Positions 47,932 through 59,981 are shown, counted from the stretch's first letter. The stretch: DNA of 64,000 nt from Halomonas sp. (GCF_030457605.1 NZ_JAKDUR010000004.1:1-64000), one strand, 5' to 3'. Notes: a model not told the origin generated them from the letters alone. A program made the numbers and translations.

Positions 47932-49191
47932 ATGCAGCGCTTCGTGTTGCCCTACCTCTGGCCTGTTATTGCCGGCTTACTGCTTGCTGCCCTGCTGCTG
48001 TGGGCTTTTCCCGAACGCCTGCCCAACCCTTTTGCCGAAGAGCCGACGCCGGCGCCTGACGTTAGCGGCACGGCGTTCACTCCAACGTCCGACGATGCTA
48101 CCCAGCGCAATGCCCCCGAAGTGCAAAAAGCAGCACCACTCACGCGCGACCAGGGGCCGGCGAGCTATTCAAGCGCCGTACAAAAAGCCGCGCCTGCGGT
48201 GGTCAACGTCTACTCGTCGCGTATCGTCGAGCGTGACCAGCACCCGCTGATGTCCGACCCCTTTTTCCAGCAGTTCTTTGACGGCGATGACACCAGCCAC
48301 CAACGCATGCTTTCCAGCCTTGGGTCGGGCGTGATTGTTAGTCAGGACGGCTATGTACTGACCAACCACCACGTCATCAAGGGTGCCGACCAGATTCAGG
48401 TCGCGCTGCGCGACGGCCGTGAAACGCTGGCAACCGTCATCGGCACCGACCCGGAAAGCGACCTGGCCGTGCTGCGTATTCCGCTGGACAACCTGCCCAG
48501 CATCAAGCTGAGCAACTCGGAAGACGTGGCAGTGGGAGACGTAGCCCTTGCCATCGGTAACCCGTTTGGCGTCGGCCAGACGGTGACCATGGGGATTATC
48601 AGCGCCACAGGCCGCAGTCATCTGGGGCTGAATGCCTACGAGGACTTCATCCAGACCGATGCAGCGATCAACCCCGGCAACTCCGGTGGCGCCCTGGTCA
48701 ACCCGGACGGAGCGCTGGTGGGCATCAACACGGCGATTTTTTCACGCTCGGGAGGATCACAAGGCATCGGCTTTGCCATTCCGGCCAACCTGGCGCACGG
48801 CATTCTTGATGAGCTGGTCACCCAGGGCCGCGTGATTCGCGGCTGGCTGGGCATCGAGGCGCAGGCGTTGTCCCGGGAGCTGGCGGCGTCTTTCGGGCTG
48901 CGCACTCCCCAGGGAATGATCGTGGCAGGCGTCATCAAGGATGGCCCGGCCGCCCGTGCCGGCCTGCAACCCGGTGATGTACTGCTCGCCCTTGACGGCG
49001 AGCCGATACTCGATGCACGCACCACCATGAGCGATATCGCCGAGCTTACGCCCGGCGAAACCCTGGCGTTAACCATTGTGCGCAGCGGCAAGAAACAGCG
49101 CATCGAACTGACCGTCGGTGAGCGCCCCGCACCGAGTCAGCCACAGCAGCAGCCTGCCCAGCAGGAGTCGCGCCAGACCTCGCGCCCCTAG
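47932..49191 (+). CDS. algW: DegS/AlgW-like periplasmic serine protease
   Basis: This is a membrane-anchored S1C protease with one PDZ domain; DegS and AlgW cut the anti-sigma factor in response to misfolded outer-membrane proteins. The 419-residue protein has one N-terminal helix (LPYLWPVIAGLLLAALLLWAF). The catalytic His is in LTNHHVIKG, the Asp in ESDLAVLRI and the Ser in NPGNSGGALV. A single PDZ (about 295-385) comes before a Gln/Pro-rich tail. The start at 47932 has AAGGGA upstream; 50 more codons are open but look non-coding. The hisD neighbour matches algW of Pseudomonas as I recall. Confidence 0.9.
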   Translation: MQRFVLPYLWPVIAGLLLAALLLWAFPERLPNPFAEEPTPAPDVSGTAFTPTSDDATQRNAPEVQKAAPLTRDQGPASYSSAVQKAAPAVVNVYSSRIVERDQHPLMSDPFFQQFFDGDDTSHQRMLSSLGSGVIVSQDGYVLTNHHVIKGADQIQVALRDGRETLATVIGTDPESDLAVLRIPLDNLPSIKLSNSEDVAVGDVALAIGNPFGVGQTVTMGIISATGRSHLGLNAYEDFIQTDAAINPGNSGGALVNPDGALVGINTAIFSRSGGSQGIGFAIPANLAHGILDELVTQGRVIRGWLGIEAQALSRELAASFGLRTPQGMIVAGVIKDGPAARAGLQPGDVLLALDGEPILDARTTMSDIAELTPGETLALTIVRSGKKQRIELTVGERPAPSQPQQQPAQQESRQTSRP

Positions 49192-49197
49192 CGGCGC

Positions 49198-49228
49198 AGA
49201 CGCCTGATTTTACAGGTGTCTATTTTTT
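49198..49228 (+). terminator. Intrinsic terminator after the DegS/AlgW-like gene
   Basis: AGACGCCTG (49198-49206) and CAGGTGTCT (49213-49221) form a 9-bp stem with one G-U, followed by ATTTTTT. It overlaps the 3' end of hisD, which is convergent. Confidence 0.8.
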
Positions 49229-50539
49229 CAGACGATACTCGGCCGAACGCGCGTGGGCTGTCAGCGACTCGCCTCGCGCCAGCACCGAGGCTATCTCGCC
49301 CAGGGAAGAGGCGCCGTCTGCCGAGCAATGAATCAGCGAGGAGCGTTTCTGGAAGTCGTACACGCCGAGCGGTGAGGAAAAACGCGCAGTACCCGAGGTC
49401 GGCAACACGTGATTGGGGCCGGCACAGTAGTCGCCCAGCGCCTCTGCGGTATAGCGCCCCATGAAAATCGCCCCGGCGTGGCGAATATTACCCAGCCAGC
49501 CCTCGGGGTCGGCCACCGAAAGCTCCAGATGCTCGGGCGCGATACGATTGATCAGCGCCAGCGCTTCCTTTTCATCTGCGCAGTGAATCAGCGCGCCGCG
49601 TGCGCCGAGCGAAGCCCGGATAATCTCTTCACGCTCAAGCGTGGGCAGCAAACGCTCGATGGACGCTTCCACGGCATCCAGCTGCGCCTGGTCCCAGCTG
49701 ACCATGATGGCCTGGGCGTCTTCATCGTGCTCGGCCTGGGAAAACAGGTCCATGGCCAGCCAGTCGGGATCGGTATCACCGTCGGCCACGATCAGGATTT
49801 CCGACGGCCCGGCAATCATGTCGATGCCCACCTGGCCGAATACCGCACGCTTGGCGGTCGCTACATAGATATTGCCCGGCCCGACAATCTTGTCCACCCG
49901 CGGCACTGTTTCCGTGCCATAGGCCAGCGCCGCTACCGCCTGGGCACCGCCAATAGTGAAAACATGGTCTACGCCGGCAAGATGCGCAGCCGCCAGTACC
50001 AATTCGTTGAGCACGCCATCAGGCGTGGGCACGACCATGACGATTTCCCGGACGCCGGCGACATGTGCCGGAATCGCATTCATCAATACCGAAGACGGAT
50101 AGGCCGCCTTGCCACCGGGCACGTAGATACCCGCGCGATCAAGGGGGGTTACCTGCTGACCAAGCACGGTGCCGTCGGCCTCGGTGTACTGCCAGGACTC
50201 GGGTTTTTGGCGCTCGTGATAACGACGGATGCGTTCGGCGGCAGCAGCCAGCGCCTCGCGCTGCTCGTCGGGCAGGCCGTTAAACGCCTGCTCCAGACGC
50301 TCGGGCGTAAGCGTCAGCTCCTGCATCGCGCTCGCCGCCAGCCGGTCAAAGCGGTTGGTCGCTTCGATAACGGCAGCATCGCCGCGGGTTTTCACGCTGT
50401 CCAGAATCTCGGCCACCCGTGCCTGCACGGCCTGATCGGATACGCCATCCCAATCCAGCAGGGCATTCAGACGCTGATCAAACGCGTCGTCCCGGGTAGA
50501 TAATCGGGCAATGCCCGCTGGGCTCGCCGTCGCGCTCAT
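49220..50539 (-). CDS. hisD: Histidinol dehydrogenase HisD
   Basis: HisD oxidises L-histidinol to histidine with two NAD+. The 439-residue zinc enzyme shows the nucleotide-binding [44 protein letters not shown], and [16 protein letters not shown]. Glu and His catalytic residues fall in the RIAPEHLEL segment, and the C-terminus carries [18 protein letters not shown]. It is the last gene of the long minus-strand run starting at mlaF. No hisC follows, unlike the order I recall in Pseudomonas. Confidence 0.97.
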   Translation of the reverse strand: MSATASPAGIARLSTRDDAFDQRLNALLDWDGVSDQAVQARVAEILDSVKTRGDAAVIEATNRFDRLAASAMQELTLTPERLEQAFNGLPDEQREALAAAAERIRRYHERQKPESWQYTEADGTVLGQQVTPLDRAGIYVPGGKAAYPSSVLMNAIPAHVAGVREIVMVVPTPDGVLNELVLAAAHLAGVDHVFTIGGAQAVAALAYGTETVPRVDKIVGPGNIYVATAKRAVFGQVGIDMIAGPSEILIVADGDTDPDWLAMDLFSQAEHDEDAQAIMVSWDQAQLDAVEASIERLLPTLEREEIIRASLGARGALIHCADEKEALALINRIAPEHLELSVADPEGWLGNIRHAGAIFMGRYTAEALGDYCAGPNHVLPTSGTARFSSPLGVYDFQKRSSLIHCSADGASSLGEIASVLARGESLTAHARSAEYRLKK

Positions 50540-50587
50540 AAGTGACCTCGTATAGAAAACAGACAGAAAAACAACAAGGAACCCCGA

Positions 50588-51247
50588 TCAGGCCTGCGCC
50601 TCACCGGCCAGCTGACGGGTTTTGACGGCGGACTCCAGGCGCTCGATCAGCGGCTTGATCTGCGCGTGCTTCATGGTCATGGAGGCCTTGTTGACCACCA
50701 GCCGAGTACTGATGTGGTCAATCAATTCACGCGGCTCCATACCGTTGGCACGCAGGGTGTTGCCGGTATCCACAATATCGATGATTTCGTCGGCCAGGTT
50801 CATGATCGGCGCCAGCTCCATGGCGCCATAAAGCTTGATCACTTCGGCCTGAATGCCCTGCTCGGCATAGTAGCGCCGCGCCACGTTGACAAACTTGGTG
50901 GCTACCCGACGCCGAGCCCGGCCGGGCGACTCGCTCCGGGCACCGGCTGTCATTAGCCGGCAACGGGCAATCTTCAGGTCAAGCGGCTCATACAGACTGT
51001 CGGTACCGTGCTCAAGCAGCACATCCTTGCCGGCAATGCCCATGTCTGCCGCACCCAGCTGCACGTAAGTGGGTACATCCGTCGCACGGATCACTATCAG
51101 TTTGACGTTCGCCAGATTGGTATCAAACAGCAGCTTGCGGCTTTTGCTCAAATCTTCTGCCGGGGTAATCCCCGCATCGGCCAGAAGCGGCAGGGTTTCA
51201 TCCAGTATGCGCCCTTTGGAAAGCGCTAAAATCAGTTGCTTGCTCAT
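50588..51247 (-). CDS. hisG: ATP phosphoribosyltransferase HisG (short form)
   Basis: HisG performs the first step of histidine synthesis, joining ATP and PRPP. The 219-residue length marks the short form, which lacks the regulatory C-terminal domain and in known cases needs HisZ as a partner; no hisZ is in this window. Visible motifs are [31 protein letters not shown] and the PRPP loop region [16 protein letters not shown]. It lies 48 bases before hisD and 43 after murA. Confidence 0.96.
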   Translation of the reverse strand: MSKQLILALSKGRILDETLPLLADAGITPAEDLSKSRKLLFDTNLANVKLIVIRATDVPTYVQLGAADMGIAGKDVLLEHGTDSLYEPLDLKIARCRLMTAGARSESPGRARRRVATKFVNVARRYYAEQGIQAEVIKLYGAMELAPIMNLADEIIDIVDTGNTLRANGMEPRELIDHISTRLVVNKASMTMKHAQIKPLIERLESAVKTRQLAGEAQA

Positions 51248-51290
51248 GGTTGTCGCCCATCGTTATCGCATGGTGTGTCCGAGATACGGT

Positions 51291-52815
<1,525 letters not shown>

Positions 52816-52908
52816 GAGCGGAAAACTCCTTTGAAACCGTCGGGGAAAGAAAACAGCGGCCATGATAAAGAAAAGCCCGCGCTTTGGCGATTGGCGCATT
52901 ACCCCGGC

Positions 52909-53235
52909 TTATTTATTCGGCTGAGCAAACAGGGCATCAAGCTCGGCGAGGCTGGCCAGCCGCTGCAGGGGTTCGGAAAGCCGGATCTGCTCAATCGTGA
53001 TCCGGCACGCCCGGCATGCGCGCAGCCATTGCAACAGCACGCTGATGGCCGCACTGCTGGCCTTTTCGACACCGCGAAAATCCAACGTAAGCGCAGGCTT
53101 CTCCGGGCGCTCAAGCCAGCGCTGACCGGCCTCGGCCAGCGCCGCGGCCACGCCCGCCCCAAGGTTGCCGCTGACTTCAAGCGCAGCTTCCTGCGCGGTC
53201 AGCGATACGTCTTGCCGGGAGAACAGCGTCGTCAC
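52909..53235 (-). CDS. mlaB: STAS-domain phospholipid transport protein MlaB
   Basis: MlaB is the cytoplasmic STAS subunit that binds the ATPase MlaF in the MlaFEDB inner-membrane complex. The 108-residue protein has the STAS core ALTLDFRGVEKASSAAISVLLQWL with the Ser pair. It starts with GTG at 53235, overlapping the mlaC stop (GTGA), a solid sign of coupling. Confidence 0.9.
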   Translation of the reverse strand: MTTLFSRQDVSLTAQEAALEVSGNLGAGVAAALAEAGQRWLERPEKPALTLDFRGVEKASSAAISVLLQWLRACRACRITIEQIRLSEPLQRLASLAELDALFAQPNK

Positions 53236-53876
53236 CCGTTGCCTCCGCTCTCCAGCTCATCAACGCCAACGCCTGGCGACCAGTGGCGAATAACCGCGTC
53301 ATAATCGCGATTATTGTCACGCATGGCCTGGTCAAACTGGTTGCGGAACGTCAGCCCCAGATTGATGCCGTTGACAATCACGTTGACGACCCGCCACTCG
53401 TTGTCAGACAGGCGCAGGCTGTAGCTGACCGGATAGACATCGCCGTTGTTGGCGACAATTTCCATCTTCACGCTGGTCTGGTCGTCGTAACGTTGAGGGC
53501 GCTGGTCATCGATCACGCGCAGCTCGTCGTAATCGAAAGTGACAAGCCCCTTGGTATAGGTGTCAATCAGCGTCTGCCGGAAAACGTCCACAAAACGGCG
53601 GCGCTGTTCGGGCGAGGCATTGCGGAAATAGCTGCCCATGACGCTGGCGCCGATATAGCGAAAATCGGCTACCTCGTCGAGGCTTTCGTCCACCAGCTTT
53701 TTGAGCTCGTCAACGTTATTGGCGTAGTAGTCCTCGCGGGCGTCAAGATCCGCCATGAAGCCGGTAATGTTGTCCCGGATCAGCGCCTCGGGCGTTTGCT
53801 CCTGAGCATATAGCGGCACACTCAGTGCGACGGAAGCGGCCAGAATGCCGCTGCTCAGCCAGTGTTTGATAGTCAT
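53232..53876 (-). CDS. mlaC: Periplasmic phospholipid carrier MlaC
   Basis: MlaC ferries phospholipid between the outer-membrane MlaA complex and the inner-membrane MlaFEDB. The 214-residue protein has a signal peptide (SSGILAASVALSVPLYA, cleaved near residue 24), then the Ttg2D-type domain: FRYIGASVMGSYFRNASPEQRRRFV and VIVNGINLGLTFRNQFDQAM. It is 93 bases downstream of mlaD and overlaps mlaB. Confidence 0.95.
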   Translation of the reverse strand: MTIKHWLSSGILAASVALSVPLYAQEQTPEALIRDNITGFMADLDAREDYYANNVDELKKLVDESLDEVADFRYIGASVMGSYFRNASPEQRRRFVDVFRQTLIDTYTKGLVTFDYDELRVIDDQRPQRYDDQTSVKMEIVANNGDVYPVSYSLRLSDNEWRVVNVIVNGINLGLTFRNQFDQAMRDNNRDYDAVIRHWSPGVGVDELESGGNG

Positions 53877-53969
53877 GGCGTCTCCTCGTTTCTCGTTAGC
53901 CTGCGATGCATCACGGGCAGGCTGATGGCATAACCCTTGAGCCGGCCCGGCACGCTCTCGTGCCCTTAT

Positions 53970-54434
53970 CTAGTCTTTGACCATGCTTGAGACAAACTGT
54001 TGTATCAGTTCTTCAAGCACCAGCGCCGACTGGGTATCGCGGATGGTATCGCCATCTTCCAGCGCCTCCGGGTCTCCCCCCACGCTCAGGCCGACGTACT
54101 GCTCACCCAGCAGGCCGGCCGTCAGAATGGCAGCGGTGGTATCCCGGGAAAGTTGGCCCTCCAACTCGCTGTCCAGACGCATTTTCACCCGGGCATCAAA
54201 CCACTGCGTATCCAGGTCTATGGACTCAACCCGGCCAACGGTCACGCCGGCCATGGTAACCCGGGCACGGGGCTTCAACGTGCCGATATTGGCAAAATTG
54301 GCCTCCAGCTGAAATGTCTCCGAGGGCGCACCCAGCGTCAGACCGCTGACGCGCAGGCCAAGAAAAACCAGCCCCAGAATGCCGGCAAGGATGAAAAGCC
54401 CCACCCCGAACTCTACGGTTTTACTGCGTTGCAT
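53970..54434 (-). CDS. mlaD: Phospholipid ABC transporter substrate-binding protein MlaD
   Basis: MlaD is the MCE-domain protein that forms a hexameric ring on MlaE. The 154-residue protein has one N-terminal helix (EFGVGLFILAGILGLVFLGLRV), the MCE domain (residues about 40-115; LKPRARVTMAGVTVGRVESI and AAILTAGLLGEQYVGLSVGG), and a C-terminal helix (SALVLEELIQQFVSSMV). Confidence 0.95.
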   Translation of the reverse strand: MQRSKTVEFGVGLFILAGILGLVFLGLRVSGLTLGAPSETFQLEANFANIGTLKPRARVTMAGVTVGRVESIDLDTQWFDARVKMRLDSELEGQLSRDTTAAILTAGLLGEQYVGLSVGGDPEALEDGDTIRDTQSALVLEELIQQFVSSMVKD

Positions 54435-54450
54435 GCACCTGCTCCCGCGT

Positions 54451-55254
54451 TTAAAGGCCGCCGAACATGACGGCGGTTAGCACAAAGTCCAGCCCCAGCA
54501 CTGCAAGCGAGGAATACACCACGGTGCGCGTTGTGGCTCGGGAAATTCCTTCTGATGTGGGAATCAGGTCGTAGCCCTGAAAAACCGCAATCCAGGTCAC
54601 CACCAGGGCAAACACCAGACTTTTGATCATGCCGTTACCCACATCGGCAAAAAACGCCACGCTGGACTGCATATTGCTCCAGTAGGAACCCTCGGACACG
54701 CCCAGCCACTGAACGCCCACCAGATAGCCGCCCCAGATACCCACGACGCTGAAACCGATCGTCAACAGCGGCAGCGAAACAAAGCCCGCCCACAGGCGCG
54801 GCGCTACCACGCGGCGAAGCGGATCCACGCCGATCATTTCCATGCTGGTCAGCTGTTCGGTGGCCTTCATCAGGCCGATCTCGGCGGTCAGTGCCGACCC
54901 CGCACGCCCAGCAAACAAAAGCGCTGCCACCACCGGCGCCAGCTCGCGCAGAAGCGAAAGCGACACCATCTGCCCCAACGCCTGTTCAGCGCCAAAATCA
55001 ATCAGGATGGTATAACCCTGCAATGCCAGCACCATGCCGATAAAAAGCCCCGACACCAGCACGATGGCAAGGGACAAAACGCCCACAAAGTGCATCTGCC
55101 GCAGCCACAGGCGCAAGCCTTCGCCCGAAGGCACGCCGACCACAGACCGAGCAACGAAGATGCTCGCCCGCCCCAGCGCCTCGATCACGCTACAGCCGCG
55201 TCGCCCCAACCGGACGATTGACGCCACCAGTCTCGAAAACAGTCGCAGGAACAT
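54451..55254 (-). CDS. mlaE: Phospholipid ABC transporter permease MlaE
   Basis: MlaE is the permease of the MlaFEDB complex. The 267-residue protein has five or six membrane helices and the family signatures [40 protein letters not shown] and [21 protein letters not shown]. Its ATG abuts the mlaF stop (TGAATG at 55252-55257). Confidence 0.95.
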   Translation of the reverse strand: MFLRLFSRLVASIVRLGRRGCSVIEALGRASIFVARSVVGVPSGEGLRLWLRQMHFVGVLSLAIVLVSGLFIGMVLALQGYTILIDFGAEQALGQMVSLSLLRELAPVVAALLFAGRAGSALTAEIGLMKATEQLTSMEMIGVDPLRRVVAPRLWAGFVSLPLLTIGFSVVGIWGGYLVGVQWLGVSEGSYWSNMQSSVAFFADVGNGMIKSLVFALVVTWIAVFQGYDLIPTSEGISRATTRTVVYSSLAVLGLDFVLTAVMFGGL

Positions 55255-56082
55255 TCAGCCCGTCCTCGTTGTGGTTGTCGGATCGGCGCCGAGTATGTCG
55301 CGGTAAAACGGCGGGGCCGGATAGTGAAACGGCACAGGACCGTCGGGTTCGCCGTGCATGAATTGGCTGACCCGTGGGTCCTCGTGGGTATCAAGTGAGG
55401 CCGGCGTACCGTGAGCCACAATCTCGCCGTCGGCGATCAGGTACAAATAGTCAGCGATACTCATGGTTTCCTTGATGTCGTGAGACACTACCACCGAGGT
55501 CAGTGCCATTGCCTCGCTCAGGCGTTTGATAAGCTGCACCAGCACGCCCATGGCGATCGGATCCTGACCCACAAACGGCTCGTCATAGAGAATCAGTTCG
55601 GGGTCCAGCACCACGGCACGCGCCAACGCCACCCGGCGAGCCATGCCGCCGGAAAGCTCTGCCGACGTCAGCGCATGTGCGCCGCGCAGCCCTACCGCCT
55701 GCAGTTTGAGCAGCACGATATCGCGGATCATGGCATCGGGCAGGTCGGTATGCACGCGCAGCGGAAAGGCCACGTTTTCAAACACGTCCAGGTCCGAAAA
55801 CAGCGCGCCGCTTTGAAACAACATCCCCATTCGCCGGCGCAGCGCAAAAAGCGCCTTGCGCGACAAACGATGCACGTCCTGACCGTCGATCAGCACACGC
55901 CCCTTATCCGGGGTCAGCTGGCCGCCGATCAGCTTGAGCAGCGTGGTTTTTCCTGTGCCGCTGGGGCCCATGATGGCCGTGATCCTGCCGCGCGGAATGG
56001 TCAGATTGACTCCACGAAAAATGGCGCGCCCCCCGCGGGAAAAGTGCAGGTCTTCCACTTCAATAAAAGCCGAATTCGTCAT
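55255..56082 (-). CDS. mlaF: Phospholipid ABC transporter ATPase MlaF
   Basis: MlaF powers retrograde or anterograde phospholipid movement. The 275-residue ATPase has Walker A GPSGTGKTTLLKL, the signature LSGGMARRVALARA, Walker B ELILYDEPFVGQDP and H-loop VVVSHDI. It leads the operon that continues through mlaEDCB, ibaG and murA. It diverges from kdsD across 280 bases. Confidence 0.95.
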   Translation of the reverse strand: MTNSAFIEVEDLHFSRGGRAIFRGVNLTIPRGRITAIMGPSGTGKTTLLKLIGGQLTPDKGRVLIDGQDVHRLSRKALFALRRRMGMLFQSGALFSDLDVFENVAFPLRVHTDLPDAMIRDIVLLKLQAVGLRGAHALTSAELSGGMARRVALARAVVLDPELILYDEPFVGQDPIAMGVLVQLIKRLSEAMALTSVVVSHDIKETMSIADYLYLIADGEIVAHGTPASLDTHEDPRVSQFMHGEPDGPVPFHYPAPPFYRDILGADPTTTTRTG

Positions 56083-56362
56083 GGCACACTCGCTTGATTC
56101 AAAAATATCCGTTTTGTCATCTGGCCCGGGTCATTCGGCAGCACGGCAAAAACAGGTTATCGAACAGCGTATTCTAACGCGTTATACTCTCGGGAATCTA
56201 CGTGTCGGCGCCACAAAAGAAAACCCTCGGGCAAGCCGCCACGCGATGTTACGATAAAACAAGGCACCGAGATGCCCGTTTTTTCATATCTGTAACGGTC
56301 CATCAACGGTACATACAGCTGCCATATACCCTTGCGCAGCGCTTAACATCAAGAGCCACGCC

Positions 56363-57349
56363 ATGCCCTACGCAACCGCCAATCCAGACGCTCTGCGCGA
56401 TAGCGCGCTGCGCACCCTGACCATCGAACAGGCCGCTATCGATGGCCTCAAGGCCAAGCTGGACGGTCAGTTTGACCGCGCCTGCGAGCTGATACTCGCC
56501 TGCCAGGGGCGCGTGGTAGTGACCGGCATGGGCAAGTCCGGCCATATCGGCGGCAAACTGGCCGCCACCCTGGCCAGCACCGGCACACCAGCCTTTTTTG
56601 TTCATCCCGGCGAAGCCAGCCACGGGGATCTGGGCATGATCACCCGCGCTGACGTGGTGTTGGCGCTTTCCAACTCGGGAGAAACCGGCGAAGTCACCGC
56701 CCTGCTGCCACTGCTCAAGCGCCTTGGCGTACCGCTGGTGAGCATGACCGGCCGCCCCGATTCAACGCTTGCCCGCCACGCCGATGCCCACCTGGACAGC
56801 GGCGTTGAGCGCGAGGCCTGCCCTCTGGATCTGGCCCCGACCAGCTCCACTACTGCCGCGCTGGCACTGGGCGATGCACTGGCGGTAGCGCTTCTGGAAG
56901 CACGCGGATTTACTGCCGAGCAGTTTGCCCTTTCGCACCCCGGCGGCAGCCTCGGCAAGCGTCTGCTGCTCCGCGTTCAGAACATCATGCACAGCGGCGA
57001 ACGACTGCCTCAGGTAGCGCTGGGCAGCCCCCTGCGCGATGCGCTTTTGGAAATCACCCGCCAGGGGCTCGGGTTTACCTGCGTAGTGGCGCCCGACGGC
57101 ACGCTTGCCGGGGTCTATACCGACGGCGATTTGCGCCGTACGCTGGATCAGCATCAGGACGTACTCAGCCTGACCGTCGACGACGTCATGACCTGCCCCG
57201 GCAAACGCATAGCCCCCGACGTGCTTGCCGCCGAAGCAGTGCGTATCATGGAAGACGGCAAGATTACCGCCCTGGCGGTGGTTGACCCCCAGGGGCACCC
57301 CGTCGGCGCGCTGCACATGCACGATCTGCTTGCCAGCGGCGTCATCTAG
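56363..57349 (+). CDS. kdsD: Arabinose-5-phosphate isomerase KdsD
   Basis: KdsD converts ribulose-5-phosphate to arabinose-5-phosphate for Kdo. The 328-residue protein has a SIS domain (VVVTGMGKSGHIGGKLAATL, ALSNSGETGEV, APTSSTTAALALGDALA) and two C-terminal CBS domains (about 205-325). The start ATG is preceded by AAGAG. It is the first gene of a long plus-strand run. Confidence 0.95.
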   Translation: MPYATANPDALRDSALRTLTIEQAAIDGLKAKLDGQFDRACELILACQGRVVVTGMGKSGHIGGKLAATLASTGTPAFFVHPGEASHGDLGMITRADVVLALSNSGETGEVTALLPLLKRLGVPLVSMTGRPDSTLARHADAHLDSGVEREACPLDLAPTSSTTAALALGDALAVALLEARGFTAEQFALSHPGGSLGKRLLLRVQNIMHSGERLPQVALGSPLRDALLEITRQGLGFTCVVAPDGTLAGVYTDGDLRRTLDQHQDVLSLTVDDVMTCPGKRIAPDVLAAEAVRIMEDGKITALAVVDPQGHPVGALHMHDLLASGVI

Positions 57350-57392
57350 TGCCGGCAGCCACGCTTTCGGCTTAACGATTTTCGGAGTCTGT

Positions 57393-57941
57393 ATGCCTCA
57401 ATCCCTCGCCCCCAGCGCCATGCTTGCGCACACGCGCCTTCTCGCCCTTGACGTTGACGGCGTACTCAGCGACGGACGGCTTTATTTCCAGGCCGACGGC
57501 GTTGAAATCAAGGCGTTTCATACCCAGGACGGGCACGGCCTCAAGCTATTGAAACGCATGGGTATTCACGTGGCTCTGATTACCGGCCGGGATTCGCCCA
57601 TGGTCACCCGGCGCGCCAAAGCACTCGGTATTGCCCACGTTTACCAGGGCTGCGAAAACAAGCTTGGCACGCTCACCAGGCTTTGTCAGACACTGGATAT
57701 TACCCTCGAACAAGTCGCCTATTGCGGCGACGACCTGCCCGATCTGGCGGCCATTCAGCAGGCCGGCACCGGCATCAGCGTCCCCAACGCACCCGATTAT
57801 ATGCGCCAGCACGCCGACTGGGTTACCCAGCGCCCCGGCGGCCACGGCGCAGTACGTGAAATCTGTGATGCGCTACTCGACGCCCAGGGCCACTGGGAAA
57901 GCATCATGCAAACCTACCGCCACGAGCCACTGTCATCATGA
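57393..57941 (+). CDS. kdsC: 3-deoxy-manno-octulosonate-8-phosphatase KdsC
   Basis: KdsC releases Kdo from Kdo-8-phosphate. The 182-residue HAD-family protein has the motif I DxD in [13 protein letters not shown], motif II in [16 protein letters not shown] and [14 protein letters not shown]. The ATG at 57393 follows GGAG by 6 bases; the frame extends 56 codons upstream into kdsD. Its stop overlaps the lptC start (ATGA). Confidence 0.95.
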   Translation: MPQSLAPSAMLAHTRLLALDVDGVLSDGRLYFQADGVEIKAFHTQDGHGLKLLKRMGIHVALITGRDSPMVTRRAKALGIAHVYQGCENKLGTLTRLCQTLDITLEQVAYCGDDLPDLAAIQQAGTGISVPNAPDYMRQHADWVTQRPGGHGAVREICDALLDAQGHWESIMQTYRHEPLSS

Positions 57942-58540
57942 GTGGCGTGTTTTCCCGGCTTTACCGAATCCGCAAGCGGGTGTGGCTGCTACTGATGATT
58001 GTCATGTTGGGCGGGCTGCTGGCATGGCTTGACCTGCACGATAAACGCAGCGCGCCATCCAACCCGTCGGCACGTGCTGACGAGCCCGGGCATGTGATCG
58101 AAAACGCCGAGTTAGAGCTTTACGATGAAGCCGGCAACCTGACGCAACGGCTGACATCGCCGCACATTCTGCATACGCCCCAGCTGGCCATGACTCAGCT
58201 TGACACCCCCCATGCCACGCTGATCGACAGCGAACAACGTGAATGGCAGGCCACCGCCAACAGCGGCACGCTCAACGGTCAGCAACAACGGCTCAAGCTT
58301 GACGGTGATACCCGGCTGATTGCCCCGAACGAAGGCTGGCAGCTGGATACGCAAACGCTCTATTACGACAGCCAGAAAGCACACGCCTGGAGCGACACCC
58401 CGGCCCTGCTGCAGCAGCCTCCCCAGCGTATCCGCGCCCAGCGCCTGGATGTTTGGCTGGATACCAGCAAGGTACGTCTGACCGATCGTGTCCGCGGTTA
58501 TCATCCGCCCGCCACGGCATCATCCGAGGAAACCCCATGA
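57938..58540 (+). CDS. lptC: LPS export protein LptC
   Basis: LptC is the bitopic inner-membrane part of the Lpt bridge. The 200-residue protein has one N-terminal helix (VWLLLMIVMLGGLLAWLDL) and a periplasmic beta-jellyroll domain (IENAELELYDEAGNLTQRL, then TPHATLIDSEQREWQATANSG). It overlaps kdsC and lptA by four bases each, so translation of the three is coupled. Confidence 0.93.
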   Translation: MSGVFSRLYRIRKRVWLLLMIVMLGGLLAWLDLHDKRSAPSNPSARADEPGHVIENAELELYDEAGNLTQRLTSPHILHTPQLAMTQLDTPHATLIDSEQREWQATANSGTLNGQQQRLKLDGDTRLIAPNEGWQLDTQTLYYDSQKAHAWSDTPALLQQPPQRIRAQRLDVWLDTSKVRLTDRVRGYHPPATASSEETP

Positions 58541-59049
58541 ACCTACGAATGTCTTCTTTCATCACGGCTGCGACCCTTGGCATCAGCCTGCTCGGCGCCG
58601 GTCTTGCCACCGCACAGACAGCACCGGCCGAACCCGTACAGGTCGAGGCCGACCGCCTGGATCTGGATCAGCGCGCCGGTACCGCGGTTTACCGCGGCAA
58701 CGTCGACGTGCGCCAGGGCGAAATGCATCTGCGCGGCGCCCGCGTAGAAATACAGCGCAACGACAGCGGCGAGCTTTCCCGCGCCACGGCCTTTGGTGAA
58801 CGCGCCTATTTGCGCCACCGGCCTGACGGGCAAAAAGAGCCCATAGAAGGTGAAGCCCGCCAGATTATCTATCATGTCGCCGAACGCCGTGTGGAGCTTA
58901 TCGATCAGGCCGAGCTGAACCAGGGGGGCGATCATTTCAGCGGCGGCCGGCTCGAATACTTTATTGACAAGGAAGTGGTGCAGGCACGTTCCGACGTGGA
59001 AGGCAGCGACAATCAGCGTATCCGCATGACCCTGCAGCCGGAACAATAA
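58537..59049 (+). CDS. lptA: LPS transport periplasmic protein LptA
   Basis: LptA forms the periplasmic bridge between LptC and LptD. The 170-residue protein has a signal peptide (SSFITAATLGISLLGAGLATAQT, cleaved near residue 25) and the jellyroll OstA-type domain (PVQVEADRLDLDQRAGTAVY). The ATG at 58537 follows GAGGAAACCCC and overlaps the lptC stop; a longer frame from 58453 is rejected. Confidence 0.94.
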   Translation: MNLRMSSFITAATLGISLLGAGLATAQTAPAEPVQVEADRLDLDQRAGTAVYRGNVDVRQGEMHLRGARVEIQRNDSGELSRATAFGERAYLRHRPDGQKEPIEGEARQIIYHVAERRVELIDQAELNQGGDHFSGGRLEYFIDKEVVQARSDVEGSDNQRIRMTLQPEQ

Positions 59050-59143
59050 ACGTGGCCACCACATACGCTCAGCGTCACGATGCTGAGCGCGAAAATCCAT
59101 TACCGATCACCTTCCATCAGCGACCATAAAAAGGGGCATTGCG

Positions 59144-59914
59144 GTGTCTTTTGACGATATTACTGCCGACAATCAGCCGGAAGCGCCGGTCAAAACCCTG
59201 CACGCCCGTCATTTGGCCAAAAGCTACAAACGCCGCCGCGTGGTCAAGGATATCAATCTGGATATCTCCCAGGGCAGCATCGTCGGGCTGCTGGGCCCCA
59301 ACGGCGCGGGCAAAACCACCTCGTTTTACATGATCGTGGGCCTGGTCAAGGCCGATGCCGGGCACGTCAGTATCGATGACCACGACCTTTCCCGGGCACC
59401 CATGCACGAACGCGCCAAGGCCGGTATCGGCTACCTGCCCCAGGAAGCATCGATTTTTCGCAAACTTTCGGTGGCCGACAACATCATGGCCATTCTGGAA
59501 ACCCGCCGGGACCTGGATCGCCACGCCCGGGAAGCACGCCTTGAAGCACTACTGAACGACTTTCACATCACCCACATCCGCGATAACGTCGGCATGAGCC
59601 TGTCCGGCGGTGAACGCCGGCGGGTGGAAATCGCCCGCTCTCTGGCCATCGAACCGGCCTTCATTCTTCTCGATGAGCCGTTTGCCGGCGTTGATCCCAT
59701 TTCAGTGGGTGAAATCAAAACCATCATCCGCGCACTGAAAGCCCGCCACATCGGCGTGTTGATTACCGATCATAACGTGCGCGAAACGCTGGACATCTGC
59801 GATACCGCCTACATCGTCGGCGACGGCCATATCATTGCCAACGGCTCTCCGCGCAGCATTCTGGACAATCAACAGGTGCGCGATGTTTACCTCGGCGCCG
59901 AGTTCCGCCTATAA
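59144..59914 (+). CDS. lptB: LPS export ABC transporter ATPase LptB
   Basis: LptB drives LPS extraction with LptFG. The 256-residue protein has Walker [31 protein letters not shown], signature [15 protein letters not shown], Walker [14 protein letters not shown] and the H-loop [10 protein letters not shown]. It starts with GTG at 59144, with AAGGGG 9 bases before, and is separated from lptA by 94 bases. Confidence 0.96.
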   Translation: MSFDDITADNQPEAPVKTLHARHLAKSYKRRRVVKDINLDISQGSIVGLLGPNGAGKTTSFYMIVGLVKADAGHVSIDDHDLSRAPMHERAKAGIGYLPQEASIFRKLSVADNIMAILETRRDLDRHAREARLEALLNDFHITHIRDNVGMSLSGGERRRVEIARSLAIEPAFILLDEPFAGVDPISVGEIKTIIRALKARHIGVLITDHNVRETLDICDTAYIVGDGHIIANGSPRSILDNQQVRDVYLGAEFRL

Positions 59915-59981
59915 GCGCCGGGCGAGCGGCCGTTTGCTTGCAGCCCTGACCCACGCGGCTTAGGGTAAGGCTTTTACTCCG

